64,000 bases of DNA from Agromyces sp. Leaf222 (lineage in GTDB: Bacteria > Actinomycetota > Actinomycetes > Actinomycetales > Microbacteriaceae): assembly GCF_001421565.1 (NCBI RefSeq), contig NZ_LMKQ01000003.1, positions 32,588 to 96,587 of the forward strand. The letters are read 5' to 3'. Shown piece by piece: positions 8,096 through 16,851 of the stretch. A program made the position numbers and the translations under genes. Numbering within the stretch: position 1 is the stretch's first letter; each line of letters opens with the position of its first letter. The notes under the pieces were generated by a model, which worked only from the letters and a program-made list of their open reading frames with translations, was not told the origin of the DNA and did no database searches.

Positions 8096-8742
8096 TCGGC
8101 CGGCGGGTTCGGCAGCTTCGCGTGCGACATGTCGTGGAACTGGTCGAACGCCTGCCCGTCGCCGGGGATCGGCCGGTTGTCCGGCCGCGCGCGAAGCCCG
8201 TCGAGCACGATCGCGAGCTGCCGCCGCCAGAACGGCAGGTAGGCGCCGCCGTACTGGCCGAGGCTGCCGAGCATGTCGACGAGCACGCTGAGGTCGACGG
8301 CGGTGACGTCGGCGCGGAGGCTCCCCTCGGCCTGGGCTCTGGCGGCCATGCCGGCGATCGCCTCGGCGAACTCGGCGCCCGGCTTGTACGACGGATCGAG
8401 GGCGGCCATGCGCCGCATCACGGCGGGCACGTAGGGCGCGCCGATGAGCCACTCCGCGAGGCGCTCGAGGTAGAGCTCGATCGAGCGCCAGCCCGTCTCG
8501 GCGCCGAGGATCTCGGGGGCGAGGTCGTGCAGGTCGGCGACCCCGCTGTCGTAGAGCTCGCGGATGAGGGCATCGCGGTTCGCGAAGTGCCGGTACACGG
8601 TGCCCGGCCCGACCCCCGCCCTGGTGGCCAGTTCATCGAGCGGCGCATCGACGCCGCGCTCGGAGAAGAGCCTCCTGGCCTCGACGAGGAGTCGCTCATG
8701 GTTCCGTCGCGCATCGCGACGCGGCGATGCGTTGGAATTCAT
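8092..8742 (-). CDS. TetR family transcriptional regulator
   Basis: 216 residues. The N-terminal helix-turn-helix (about residues 10-60: RRNHERLLVEARRLFSERG...DELATRAGVGPGTVYRHFANRDALIREL) is classic TetR, and the C-terminal helices form a ligand and dimer domain. ATG 8742 is preferred over 8754 because TATGGT lies 7 bases upstream on the coding strand and no ribosome site exists for either. Its target and ligand are unknown; candidates are itself and the convergent VOC gene. Confidence 0.88.
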   Translation of the reverse strand: MNSNASPRRDARRNHERLLVEARRLFSERGVDAPLDELATRAGVGPGTVYRHFANRDALIRELYDSGVADLHDLAPEILGAETGWRSIELYLERLAEWLIGAPYVPAVMRRMAALDPSYKPGAEFAEAIAGMAARAQAEGSLRADVTAVDLSVLVDMLGSLGQYGGAYLPFWRRQLAIVLDGLRARPDNRPIPGDGQAFDQFHDMSHAKLPNPPAD

Positions 8743-8919
8743 GGAGTTCACCATACGCCCGCAATCCGGTAGCATTCGGAGGGTCGGCTCCGTTTCATCC
8801 ATTGCGAGCCGATCGGCCTTCTTGGGGGAGAAGGATGCGGTGCGGCGGGCAGACCGCCGGTTCTACCGGTCGGGGGGAGCGCCCGCCGCGCCCGACCCGC
8901 CTCCGGCGAGGCCCGCGGC

Positions 8920-8925
8920 TAGGCT
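8920..8925 (+). promoter_or_regulatory. -10 element for leaderless kynA
   Basis: TAGGCT followed by 6 bases and the GTG start of kynA, with no ribosome site. It probably drives the kynA-amidohydrolase-kynU operon. Confidence 0.6.
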
Positions 8926-8931
8926 GAACCC

Positions 8932-9831
8932 GTGAGTACCGACCAGCCCGACGCCGCCGTCGACGATCGCTCGAGCGACGGCGTCGAGGGCAACACCCGC
9001 CGCATCGAGGCATCCGTCGTCACCGATTTCAGCGACCGCATGAGCTACGGCGGCTACCTCGACCTGCCGACGCTGCTCAGCGCGCAGCGGCCGATCTCGC
9101 GGCCCGAGCACCACGACGAGCTGCTGTTCATCATCCAGCACCAGACCACCGAGCTGTGGCTGAAGCTCGTGCTGCACGAGCTCGAGACGGCGCGCGACCT
9201 GCTGCGGGCCGACGAGCTCGCGCGGGCGCTCAAGTGCGTCGCCCGCGTGAAGCACATCCAGAAGACGCTGACCGAGCAGTGGTCGGTGCTCGCGACCCTG
9301 ACGCCGGCCGAGTACGCGCAGTTCCGCGGGGTGCTCGGCAACGCGAGCGGGTTCCAGTCCTCCCAGTACCGCGCGGTCGAGTTCGTGCTCGGCAACAAGA
9401 ACGCGCGCATGCTGAAGGTCTTCGAGGCTGATCCCGACGCCACCGCCGTGCTGACCGCGGCCCTCGAGACGCCGAGCCTCTACGACGAGTTCCTGCGGCT
9501 GCTCGCTCGGGCCGGCTACCCGATCCCGGCGTCGGTGCTCGAACGCGACGTGACCGAGGCGTGGACCTTCGTGCCCGAGCTCGTGCCGGTGTTCGCCCAG
9601 ATCTACGCGCACACCGACCAGCACTGGGCGGCGTACGAGACCTGCGAAGAGCTGGTCGACCTCGAGGACAACTTCCAGCTGTGGCGGTTCCGCCACCTGA
9701 AGACGGTCGAGCGCATCATCGGCTCGAAGCCGGGCACGGGCGGGTCGAGCGGTGCGCCGTTCCTGCAGCGTGCACTCGAGCTCACCTTCTTCCCCGAGCT
9801 CTACGCCGTGCGCACCGAGATCCCGGGGTGA
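8932..9831 (+). CDS. kynA: Tryptophan 2,3-dioxygenase
   Basis: 299 residues. This heme enzyme opens the indole ring of L-tryptophan with O2 to give N-formylkynurenine. Family landmarks are MSYGGYLDLPTLLSAQ, the HHDELLFIIQHQTTELWLKL segment with substrate and heme contacts, NASGFQSSQYR, and the C-terminal heme-ligand region (QHWAAYETCEELVDLEDNFQLWRFRH followed by GGSSGAPFL). It is the first gene of a three-gene operon; the next start is only 4 bases downstream. The GTG start appears leaderless. Confidence 0.95.
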   Translation: MSTDQPDAAVDDRSSDGVEGNTRRIEASVVTDFSDRMSYGGYLDLPTLLSAQRPISRPEHHDELLFIIQHQTTELWLKLVLHELETARDLLRADELARALKCVARVKHIQKTLTEQWSVLATLTPAEYAQFRGVLGNASGFQSSQYRAVEFVLGNKNARMLKVFEADPDATAVLTAALETPSLYDEFLRLLARAGYPIPASVLERDVTEAWTFVPELVPVFAQIYAHTDQHWAAYETCEELVDLEDNFQLWRFRHLKTVERIIGSKPGTGGSSGAPFLQRALELTFFPELYAVRTEIPG

Positions 9832-9835
9832 TCGG

Positions 9836-10921
9836 ATGCCGCAGCTCGACGACTCGGCTCCGGCCGCCGACGACCGGCCGGAAGCCGACCCGCTCGCCCG
9901 CGCGTCGCTCGATCCCGGGTCGCTCGATCCCGGGCCGCTCGACCTCGGGCCGCTCGCGTCGCGCGTTCGACGCTCGCTGAACGGCGCCCACCCCGGCGTG
10001 GTCGGCACCCGGCTGCCGCCGCTCGTCGACCACCACGTGCACCTCATGATCATCGGACCCGACGCGCTCGTGGACTCCGCGCTCGGCGGGGTGCTCGACC
10101 TCGGCGCGCCGCTCGACGTGGTGACCGCGCTGCGGGGGCGAGAGGGCCTGCCGCGCACCGACTTCGCGGGCGCGTTCCTCACCGCCCCCGGCGGGTACCC
10201 CGTCGGCCGGTCGTGGGCCGCCGACGGATGCGCGCACGAGGTGCCGCTCGCATCCGACGCCGGTCGCGGCGCGCTGCCCTCGCCCGCCGAGGCGGCCGTC
10301 GCCGAACAGCACGCGTTCGGGGCATCCGTCATCAAGGTCGCCCTCAACGCCGCAGCCGGCCCCGTGTTCGACACCGCGACGCTCGACGCGATCGTGACGG
10401 CAGCACATGAACGACGGATGCCGGTGGTCGCCCACGTCGAGGGCGAGGGCATGACCCGGCTCGCGATCGAGGCCGGCGTCGATGCGCTCGCCCACACGCC
10501 CTTCACCGAACGGGTCGACGACGAGCTCGTCGCCCGGGCCGTCGCGCTCGGCCAGCGCTGGATCTCGACGCTGTACGTCGCCGGCCACGGCGAGCGCACC
10601 CCCGATGCCGAACGAGCGGTCGACAACCTCCGGCGGTTCCACGCGGCTGGCGGGCGCGTGCTCTACGGCACCGACCTCGGCAACGGCGACCAGCCGCTCG
10701 GCGTGAACCCCCGCGAGCTCGAGCTGCTCGTCGAGGCGGGGCTCGCGGCATCCGACGTGCTCGAGGCCCTGACCGACCCGTGGCCGCGCGACGAACCCGC
10801 CGAGGGCGTCGTGACGTTCGCGGCCGACCCCGCACCCGAGAACCTCGACGACCTGGCCACGTGGCTCGCTGCAGCCGTCGTCGTGCCGGCCGAGGAAGCC
10901 GAAGAACTGGAGACCCTGTGA
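9836..10921 (+). CDS. Amidohydrolase-superfamily protein in the kyn operon (candidate N-formylkynurenine hydrolase)
   Basis: 361 residues. The amidohydrolase metal-site pattern is complete: HxH as His67/His69 in DHHVHL, a Lys at 167 (ASVIKVAL), His200 (PVVAHVEG), His220 (DALAHTPF) and Asp280 (LYGTDLGNG). It lies between kynA and kynU, 4 bases after kynA and overlapping kynU by 4 bases, exactly where a formamidase would be expected. No KynB-type cyclase fold or alpha/beta-hydrolase formamidase is visible nearby. I infer it may hydrolyse N-formylkynurenine; this is unproven. The N-terminus (residues 24-40) holds three in-frame SLDPG-like repeats from a 15-base tandem repeat and is probably disordered. 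Confidence 0.8.
   Translation: MPQLDDSAPAADDRPEADPLARASLDPGSLDPGPLDLGPLASRVRRSLNGAHPGVVGTRLPPLVDHHVHLMIIGPDALVDSALGGVLDLGAPLDVVTALRGREGLPRTDFAGAFLTAPGGYPVGRSWAADGCAHEVPLASDAGRGALPSPAEAAVAEQHAFGASVIKVALNAAAGPVFDTATLDAIVTAAHERRMPVVAHVEGEGMTRLAIEAGVDALAHTPFTERVDDELVARAVALGQRWISTLYVAGHGERTPDAERAVDNLRRFHAAGGRVLYGTDLGNGDQPLGVNPRELELLVEAGLAASDVLEALTDPWPRDEPAEGVVTFAADPAPENLDDLATWLAAAVVVPAEEAEELETL
9905..9949 (+). repeat. Three 15-base in-frame tandem units
   Basis: TCGCTCGATCCCGGG occurs twice exactly and then as the diverged CCGCTCGACCTCGGG. They encode SLDPG-SLDPG-PLDLG in the amidohydrolase N-terminus. Confidence 0.85.
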
Positions 10922-12177
10922 CGCTCGACCCCCAGCTCGCGTACGCCCGGCGCATGGACCGCTCCGACGGTCTCGCGCACCACCGCGCGAAGTTCGAGGG
11001 GGCCGACACCGACCTCGTCTACTTCGACGGCAACTCGCTCGGCCGCCCGCCGATCTCGGCGATCGCCAGGGTCGAGGAGTTCCTGCGCGAGAGCTGGGGT
11101 GCTCGCCTGATCCGCGGGTGGGACGAGTCCTGGCTGCGCCTGCCGAACGAGATCGGCGACCGCATCGGCCGCGCCGTGATCGACGCCAAGGCGGGCCAGA
11201 CGATCATCGGCGACTCGACGACCGTGCTGCTCTACAAGCTCGCACGCGCCGCGGTCGATGCGCAGGTCGCCCGCGACCCCCGCCGCACCGAGATCGTCGT
11301 CGACACCGACAACTTCCCGACCGACCGCTACGTGCTCGACGGCATCGCGAAGGAGCGCGGGCTGACCGTGCGCTGGATCGACGTCGACACGTCCGCCGGC
11401 GTGACGCCGGAGCAGCTCGCCGCCGCCGTCGGACCGCAGACCGCGCTCGTCGTGGTCTCGCACGTGGCCTACCGCTCGGCGTACCTCGCCGATGCGCCGC
11501 AGCTGACGCGCATCGCGCACGACGCCGGCGCCCTGATCCTCTGGGATCTCTGCCACTCGGCCGGCTCCGTGCCCGTGAAGGCCGACGAATGGGGCTTCGA
11601 CCTCGCCGTCGGCTGCACCTACAAGTACCTCAACGGCGGGCCGGGCTACCCCGCGTTCGCCTATGTTCGCGAAGACCTGCAGGGCGTGCTCGAGCAGCCG
11701 ATCCAGGGCTGGTGGGGCACGACCGACATGTTCCTCATGGGGCCCGAGTACCAGCCGGCGCCCGGCATGCAGCGCTTCATCAGCGGCACCGCCCCGGTCG
11801 TGGGCATGCTCGCCATGCAGGAGACGCTGGCGATGATCGAGGAGGCGGGCATGCCCGCGATCCGCGCGAAGTCGGTCGCCCTCACCGAGTTCGCGATCTC
11901 GCTCGCCGCCGACTGGCTCGCACCCCTCGGCGTGACGCTCGCCTCGCCAGACGACCACGAGGCGCGCGGCGGGCACGTCACCTTCCACCACCCCGAGATG
12001 CGCGAGGTCGTCGCCCGCCTCTGGCAGCAGGACGTGATTCCCGACTACCGCGACCCCGGTGGCATCCGCATCGGCCTGTCGCCGCTCTCGACGAGCTTCG
12101 AAGAGGTGCACCGAGGCCTGGCGGCCACGCGCGACGTGCTCAAGCAGGTGCTGCTCGAGCGCGCCGGGCTGGCCTGA
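10918..12177 (+). CDS. kynU: Kynureninase
   Basis: 419-residue PLP enzyme cleaving kynurenine to anthranilate and alanine. YFDGNSLGRPP near residue 35 and IRGWDESWLRLP are kynureninase hallmarks. The PLP lysine is Lys236 in CTYKYLNGGPG, preceded by WDLCHSAGSVPV with the PLP-pyridine Asp. GWWGTTDMF and QRFISGTAPV bind substrate. The GTG start overlaps the previous stop and has GGAG 5 bases upstream. A hairpin just downstream probably ends the operon. Confidence 0.96.
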   Translation: MTLDPQLAYARRMDRSDGLAHHRAKFEGADTDLVYFDGNSLGRPPISAIARVEEFLRESWGARLIRGWDESWLRLPNEIGDRIGRAVIDAKAGQTIIGDSTTVLLYKLARAAVDAQVARDPRRTEIVVDTDNFPTDRYVLDGIAKERGLTVRWIDVDTSAGVTPEQLAAAVGPQTALVVVSHVAYRSAYLADAPQLTRIAHDAGALILWDLCHSAGSVPVKADEWGFDLAVGCTYKYLNGGPGYPAFAYVREDLQGVLEQPIQGWWGTTDMFLMGPEYQPAPGMQRFISGTAPVVGMLAMQETLAMIEEAGMPAIRAKSVALTEFAISLAADWLAPLGVTLASPDDHEARGGHVTFHHPEMREVVARLWQQDVIPDYRDPGGIRIGLSPLSTSFEEVHRGLAATRDVLKQVLLERAGLA

Positions 12178-12182
12178 GGCGC

Positions 12183-12211
12183 GCCGACCGCCGCCGGATG
12201 CGGCCGTCGGC
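12183..12211 (+). terminator. Hairpin after kynU
   Basis: GCCGACCGCCGC and GCGGCCGTCGGC pair over 12 positions with one mismatch and a 5-base loop, starting 6 bases after the kynU stop. Confidence 0.5.
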
Positions 12212-12351
12212 TACCACTCCGCAGCCCGCGGTGGCAACCCCTCCGCCGGTATCGGGCCTTCCCCGGAGCCGCGACGTAGCATGGCCGGATCATCGGACGG
12301 ATGGGCGCCCACGACGGGCGGCACCCCCGTTCACGACGTCAGGAGTGCAGC

Positions 12352-12822
12352 ATGACGGACACGGATCGTACGGCTTCGGAAGCGACGGACGCGGCGCGTG
12401 AGGCCGCCGCCAAGGTGACGGATGCGGCCGCTCACGCGACCGACGAGGTGCGGGATGCCGCCGCATCCGCGACCGAGAACGTCGGCGAGGCGGCGAAGGA
12501 CGCACGCGGCGCCGTCGACGCCACCATCGGCGCGGCGAAGGGCGCCGTCGCCGACGCCGCCGGCACCGCGCAGGACACCCTCGACGAGGTGATCGACAGC
12601 GTGAAGTCCGCCGCCGGGCAGGCGAAGGACGCCGGAGCCGACGCGCTCGACGCCGCACAGGCGCAGGCGCAGGCCGCGTTCGAGACGGGCCGAGGGCTCG
12701 TCGACGACGGCACAGGCTACGTCAAGCGCAAGTACCGGGAGAACCCCGGCCTCGTGATCGCGGTCGGCGCGGCGGCGGTGCTCGCCCTCGTGCTCGTCAT
12801 CCGAGGCACCGGCCGGCGCTGA
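12352..12822 (+). CDS. Alanine-rich amphipathic protein with C-terminal membrane anchor (DUF883/ElaB-like layout)
   Basis: 156 residues; an AGGAG sits 6 bases before the ATG. Residues 1-125 are a long Ala/Asp/Lys-rich amphipathic helix with repeated AAK-DAA type 11-mers, similar to LEA/apolipophorin-like and CsbD-type stress proteins. The end (GYVKRKYRENPGLVIAVGAAAVLALVLVIRG) is a single membrane helix preceded by a basic patch, as in DUF883 ribosome-associated or envelope proteins. The function is unknown; a general-stress or envelope role is inference from architecture. Confidence 0.75.
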   Translation: MTDTDRTASEATDAAREAAAKVTDAAAHATDEVRDAAASATENVGEAAKDARGAVDATIGAAKGAVADAAGTAQDTLDEVIDSVKSAAGQAKDAGADALDAAQAQAQAAFETGRGLVDDGTGYVKRKYRENPGLVIAVGAAAVLALVLVIRGTGRR

Positions 12823-12873
12823 CGCGGCCCGAGGACGTCGAGGCGGTCGAGCCAGTCGAGGCGGTCGAGCAGC

Positions 12874-12915
12874 GGAGCGTATCGAGACCCGTTCAGTGAG
12901 GTCTCGATACGCTCC
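12874..12915. terminator. Perfect 16-bp palindrome, REP-like, between convergent genes
   Basis: GGAGCGTATCGAGACC (12874-12889) pairs perfectly with GGTCTCGATACGCTCC (12900-12915) across a 10-base loop. It sits between the convergent 12352 and MFS genes and can act as a bidirectional terminator. The sequence style resembles dispersed intergenic repeats known from Microbacteriaceae. Confidence 0.75.
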
Positions 12916-12965
12916 TTCGTCGTTACTCGACCGACGGGGACTCCTTCGTCGTCACTCGACCGACG
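12911..12965. repeat. Two direct copies of a ~26-base repeat, the second inside the MFS 3' end
   Basis: CTCCTTCGTCGTTACTCGAC followed by CGACG (from about 12913) recurs as CTCCTTCGTCGTCACTCGAC plus CGACG (from about 12941), 28 bases later with one change. The second copy contributes the stop codon and last residues (SVE) of the MFS exporter. Confidence 0.75.
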
Positions 12966-14511
12966 TGAGCGACCCGGTCGTCGGCCCCGCGGCATCCGTC
13001 CACGCGGCTGCGCCCTTGTGCTCCCAGTCGACCGTCACCTTGGGGCGGGCGAAGAAGAGCACGAGCACGGCGCCGATCGCGAACGAGATGACGGGCAGCC
13101 ACAGCGACTGCGACATCGCGTCGGTGAATCCGCCGGCGACCTGCGGCGGCAGCGCCTGGCCCGCGGTCGACGACTGCTCGCCGCCGGACTCGGCGAACCC
13201 GGGCAGGTTCGCCTCGAGGCGGGCGTTCATGAGCGCGGTGATGGCCGCGGCGCCGAAGACCGAGCCGAACTGGCGCGTCATGTTGTAGACGCCTGAGCCG
13301 GCGCCCGCCTGCTGCGGGGGCAGGTTGCGCGTCGCCGTCGAGGCGAGCGGCGCCCAGATGCCCGAGAGGCCGAGGCCGAGGAACGCGGCGGGGATGAGCA
13401 GCACCCACAGCTCGACGTCGGGCGTGATGAGCAGCGACATCGCGCTGAGCGCGCCGGCCGTGATGGTGAAGCCGGCGAACGCGATCCACTTGGGGTCGAC
13501 GCGGTCGGTCAGGCGGCCGATGAACGGCGCCATGACGCCGGAGACGACGGCCATGGGCACGAGCATGAGCGCGGCCTGCGTGGGCTCGAGGCCGCGGGCG
13601 ACCTGGTAGTAGAAGGCGAGCGGCAGCGGCATCGAGACGATGGCGAGGCCGACGACCGTGATCGCCGCGTTCGACAGGGCGAAGTTGCGGTCCTTGAACA
13701 GGTCGAGGGGCAGCAGCGGCTCCTTGCGGTTGAAGCGCTGCCAGACGACGAAGGCGACGAGGATCACGAGACCCGAGATGATCAGGCCCCACACGGTGAT
13801 CGGTCCGGTGATGGTGCCCCAGTCGTAGGTCGCGCCCTCCTGGATGCCGAAGATCACGAGGAACATGCCGACGGCGCTCAGCACCACGCCCAGCCAGTCG
13901 AACGAGTGCTGGTGCGTCTCGAGCTTCGGCACGAGCCGCACCGCGAGGATGAACGCCACGACGCCCACGGGCACGTTGACGATGAAGATCCACTCCCAGC
14001 CGAGCGAGTCGACGAGCACGCCGCCGAGGATCGGGCCGACGAGCGTCGCGACGCCGGCGACGGCGCCCCAGAGGCCCATCGCCGCACCGCGCTGCGTGGG
14101 CGGGAAGATGCGCGTGATGACCGCCATCGTCTGCGGGGTCATGAGTGCGGCGCCGAGGCCTTGCACGACGCGGGCGACGATCAGCATCGTGATGTCGTCG
14201 GAGAGTCCGCACCAGAGCGACGAGAGCGTGAAGACGGCGAGGCCGACGAGGTAGACGTTCTTCGGTCCGAAGCGATCGCCGAGGCGGCCGGTGATGAGCA
14301 GCGGCACCGCGTAGGCGAGCAGGTAGGCGGAGGTCACCCACAGCACCGAGGTGAGGTCGGTGCCGAGGTCGCGCATGATCGCGGGGTTCGCGATCGAGAC
14401 GATGGTCGAGTCGACCAGGATCATGAAGAAGCCGATGACGAGCGCCCAGAGCGCCGGCCACGGCTTTCGTTCGGTCTGCAGGTGTTCGCTCTGCTGGTGG
14501 TCGGTTGACAT
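12952..14511 (-). CDS. DHA2 family drug:H+ antiporter (EmrB/QacA type, 14 TM)
   Basis: 519 residues with about 14 hydrophobic helices. Motif A of the major facilitator superfamily appears as GRLGDRFGPKNVY after helix 2; helix 1 carries the DHA2 pattern FFMILVDSTIVSIANPAI, and the antiporter motif C is near VGPILGGVLVD. It should export hydrophobic or cationic drugs using the proton gradient. A strong GGAGG lies 5 bases before ATG 14511. It follows the PadR regulator on the same strand after 59 bases and is probably under its control. The last codons and stop derive from a dispersed repeat. Confidence 0.92.
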   Translation of the reverse strand: MSTDHQQSEHLQTERKPWPALWALVIGFFMILVDSTIVSIANPAIMRDLGTDLTSVLWVTSAYLLAYAVPLLITGRLGDRFGPKNVYLVGLAVFTLSSLWCGLSDDITMLIVARVVQGLGAALMTPQTMAVITRIFPPTQRGAAMGLWGAVAGVATLVGPILGGVLVDSLGWEWIFIVNVPVGVVAFILAVRLVPKLETHQHSFDWLGVVLSAVGMFLVIFGIQEGATYDWGTITGPITVWGLIISGLVILVAFVVWQRFNRKEPLLPLDLFKDRNFALSNAAITVVGLAIVSMPLPLAFYYQVARGLEPTQAALMLVPMAVVSGVMAPFIGRLTDRVDPKWIAFAGFTITAGALSAMSLLITPDVELWVLLIPAAFLGLGLSGIWAPLASTATRNLPPQQAGAGSGVYNMTRQFGSVFGAAAITALMNARLEANLPGFAESGGEQSSTAGQALPPQVAGGFTDAMSQSLWLPVISFAIGAVLVLFFARPKVTVDWEHKGAAAWTDAAGPTTGSLTSVE

Positions 14512-14570
14512 GTGTTCCTCCAGAACAGGGGACCGCAAGCGGTCGGGTCGTGTGGCCGCGGTGCGGCGGG

Positions 14571-15209
14571 TCAGTGGGCGGCGGCAGCCGAGGCCGGCGG
14601 GGCGACCGGGGCATCCGAGGCGGGAACGGAAGGCGCGGCGCCCGCGACATCCGATGGCCATTCGAGCTCGCCCGATCGGAGTTCGTCGATGGTCTGCGCG
14701 AGCCAGTCGGCCTCGGCGGCGAGCATCGCGCGGGTGTAGTAGACGTTCAGCACGACGCTCTTCGGCTTGCCCTTGCCGGCGATGCGCACCATGGCGGCGT
14801 CGTGCCAGGCGATGCCGTCGCGGATCGCGTCGAGCCGGGCGTCGAGCAACTCGACGACCCGGTCGACGGGCAGGTTGTGGGCCTCGCCGACGGCGAGCGG
14901 GAACTCGGGGAACTCGTTCACGTGCCGCGAGAGCATCTGCTCGAGGCTCTCGTCGAACGCGGTGCGGCCCGCCTCGGTCACGGTGTAGACCGTGCGCTCG
15001 GGCCGGTTGCCCATGCGCTCGGTCGAGGTCGGCTCGATCAGCCCGTCGCGGGCGAGTCGCTCGACGGCGCGGTAGAGCGATCCGGCGCTCACCTTGACGA
15101 CGCGGTCCTCCTTGCGCGCCAGCATGAGCTGGTACATCTCGTACGGATGCATCGGCGCGTCGATCAGGATCGCGAGCGCCGAGAAGGCGAGCGGGTTCAG
15201 CTGCGACAT
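14571..15209 (-). CDS. PadR family transcriptional regulator
   Basis: 212 residues. The N-terminal winged helix (MSQLNPLAFSALAILIDAPMHPYEMYQLM...VSAGSLYRAVERLARDGLIEPTSTERMGNRPERTVYTVTEAGR) is the PadR DNA-binding domain; a helical Vir/C-terminal dimerisation domain follows, then a low-complexity Ala/Pro tail. GGAGG lies 6 bases before ATG 15209. Being immediately upstream of the DHA2 exporter gene, it is likely a substrate-responsive repressor of that exporter and of itself. Confidence 0.92.
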   Translation of the reverse strand: MSQLNPLAFSALAILIDAPMHPYEMYQLMLARKEDRVVKVSAGSLYRAVERLARDGLIEPTSTERMGNRPERTVYTVTEAGRTAFDESLEQMLSRHVNEFPEFPLAVGEAHNLPVDRVVELLDARLDAIRDGIAWHDAAMVRIAGKGKPKSVVLNVYYTRAMLAAEADWLAQTIDELRSGELEWPSDVAGAAPSVPASDAPVAPPASAAAAH

Positions 15210-15251
15210 CCGCACCCTCCGTCCGTGTTCGCGGTGATGTTCCGCTATGTA

Positions 15252-15267
15252 TATTCCATCCGGAATA
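15252..15267. promoter_or_regulatory. Palindromic operator upstream of the PadR gene
   Basis: TATTCC-ATCC-GGAATA is a perfect 6-bp inverted repeat in an AT-rich island about 45 bases before the PadR start. It is a plausible autoregulatory site. The divergent purS lies 145 bases away. Confidence 0.5.
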
Positions 15268-15368
15268 GTACACCTGGAATCGTTGGTCGACAACCGCGTC
15301 CGATCCGAACCGCGGATGCCGCTGCGACGCCGTTCGGGCGCCAGTGCGGCGCCGCGCCGCGCGGCCGG

Positions 15369-15374
15369 TAGAAT
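15369..15374 (+). promoter_or_regulatory. -10 element for purSQ
   Basis: TAGAAT lies 38 bases before the purS start. Unlike many genes in this window, purS has a short leader with a GGAG ribosome site. Confidence 0.45.
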
Positions 15375-15412
15375 CGAGGCATCCACACCCCGACACCGGA
15401 CGGAGAACCGCG

Positions 15413-15712
15413 GTGCCCACCATCGTCGTCGACGTGATGCCCAAGGCCGAACTGCTCGATCCCCAGGGGAAGGCCGTCGCCGGCGCCCTCGCTCGCACGG
15501 GCCACGAGGGCTTCGGCTCCGTGCGCATCGGCAAGCGCTTCGAACTCACCGTCGACGGTCCCGTCGACGACGCCCTGCGCGCCAGCGTGCAGCAGATCGC
15601 CGAGGAGATCCTCTCCAACTCGGTCATCGAAGACGTCGTGAACATCGACTTCGGCGACGAGGCGACCCCGGCCGACGAGTCCACCGAGGGCACTGCGCCC
15701 ACGGAGGGCTGA
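15413..15712 (+). CDS. purS: Phosphoribosylformylglycinamidine synthase subunit PurS
   Basis: 99 residues. This small subunit bridges PurQ and PurL in the FGAM synthase complex. Family pattern: [44 protein letters not shown]. The GTG start has GGAG 7 bases upstream; PGAP-like longer starts would lack one. An acidic Thr/Glu tail of about 18 residues extends beyond the core fold. purQ follows 4 bases later. Confidence 0.93.
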   Translation: MPTIVVDVMPKAELLDPQGKAVAGALARTGHEGFGSVRIGKRFELTVDGPVDDALRASVQQIAEEILSNSVIEDVVNIDFGDEATPADESTEGTAPTEG

Positions 15713-15716
15713 CGTC

Positions 15717-16415
<699 letters not shown>

Positions 16416-16429
16416 CCTCCCGCAACGAA

Positions 16430-16469
16430 TACAGGAGAGGGCGACCGGAGACGGTCGCCCTTTCCTGTA
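16430..16469 (+). terminator. Strong hairpin terminator after purQ
   Basis: The arms TACAGGA(G)AGGGCGACCG and CGGTCGCCCTTTCCTGTA pair almost completely around a GAGA loop, 15 bases after the purQ stop. This ends the purSQ transcript, consistent with purL being expressed separately. Confidence 0.75.
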
Positions 16470-16567
16470 CCCGGCGCCGACGTCGTGCCGGCTCCTGCTT
16501 CGGTACGGGGGTTCGGCACGGCCGCCTACCTGTGGGGCCGCACATGTTGCCGACGTAACGTCCGGTC

Positions 16568-16813
16568 ATGAGTGACACGCTCGGATCGATCCGTCCCCCG
16601 CCTGCACGCCCCAAGGCATCTGCCGTTCCCAACCCGCAGATGCACCTCATCCACGCGGCCGACGCCGAGGATCGCCACGTCGCGGCCTTCTGGGCGACGT
16701 ACGACCTGGCCCTTCGGAGTCGCCACCGCTGGTTCGACGCGGCCGCGGCGTATTGGGGGTCGGCCGCGTCGACGCGGGACCACCCCGAACGCCACGAGTC
16801 GATGTACCGCTGA
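16568..16813 (+). CDS. Small hypothetical protein
   Basis: 81 residues, unrecognised. It starts MSDTLGSIRPPPARP and contains a Trp/Tyr/His-rich middle (HAADAEDRHVAAFWATYDLALRSRHRWFDAAAAYWG). TAACGT lies 6 bases upstream of the ATG, the same spacing as other apparent leaderless genes here. The GC-rich third positions fit coding use. No domain is recognisable and it could still be spurious. Confidence 0.5.
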   Translation: MSDTLGSIRPPPARPKASAVPNPQMHLIHAADAEDRHVAAFWATYDLALRSRHRWFDAAAAYWGSAASTRDHPERHESMYR

Positions 16814-16851
16814 GCCCTGACATCCGAACGGCCGCTCGCTACCCTTTTCCC

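Noticed and set aside
8755..8931. Possible small gene in the TetR-kynA gap
   Set aside because: Frames there lack a start with supporting signals and have no recognisable protein pattern; it holds promoter sequences.
16490..16560. Intergenic stretch checked for a tRNA
   Set aside because: No T-loop GTTCGA-type motif with acceptor pairing; no cloverleaf can be drawn.
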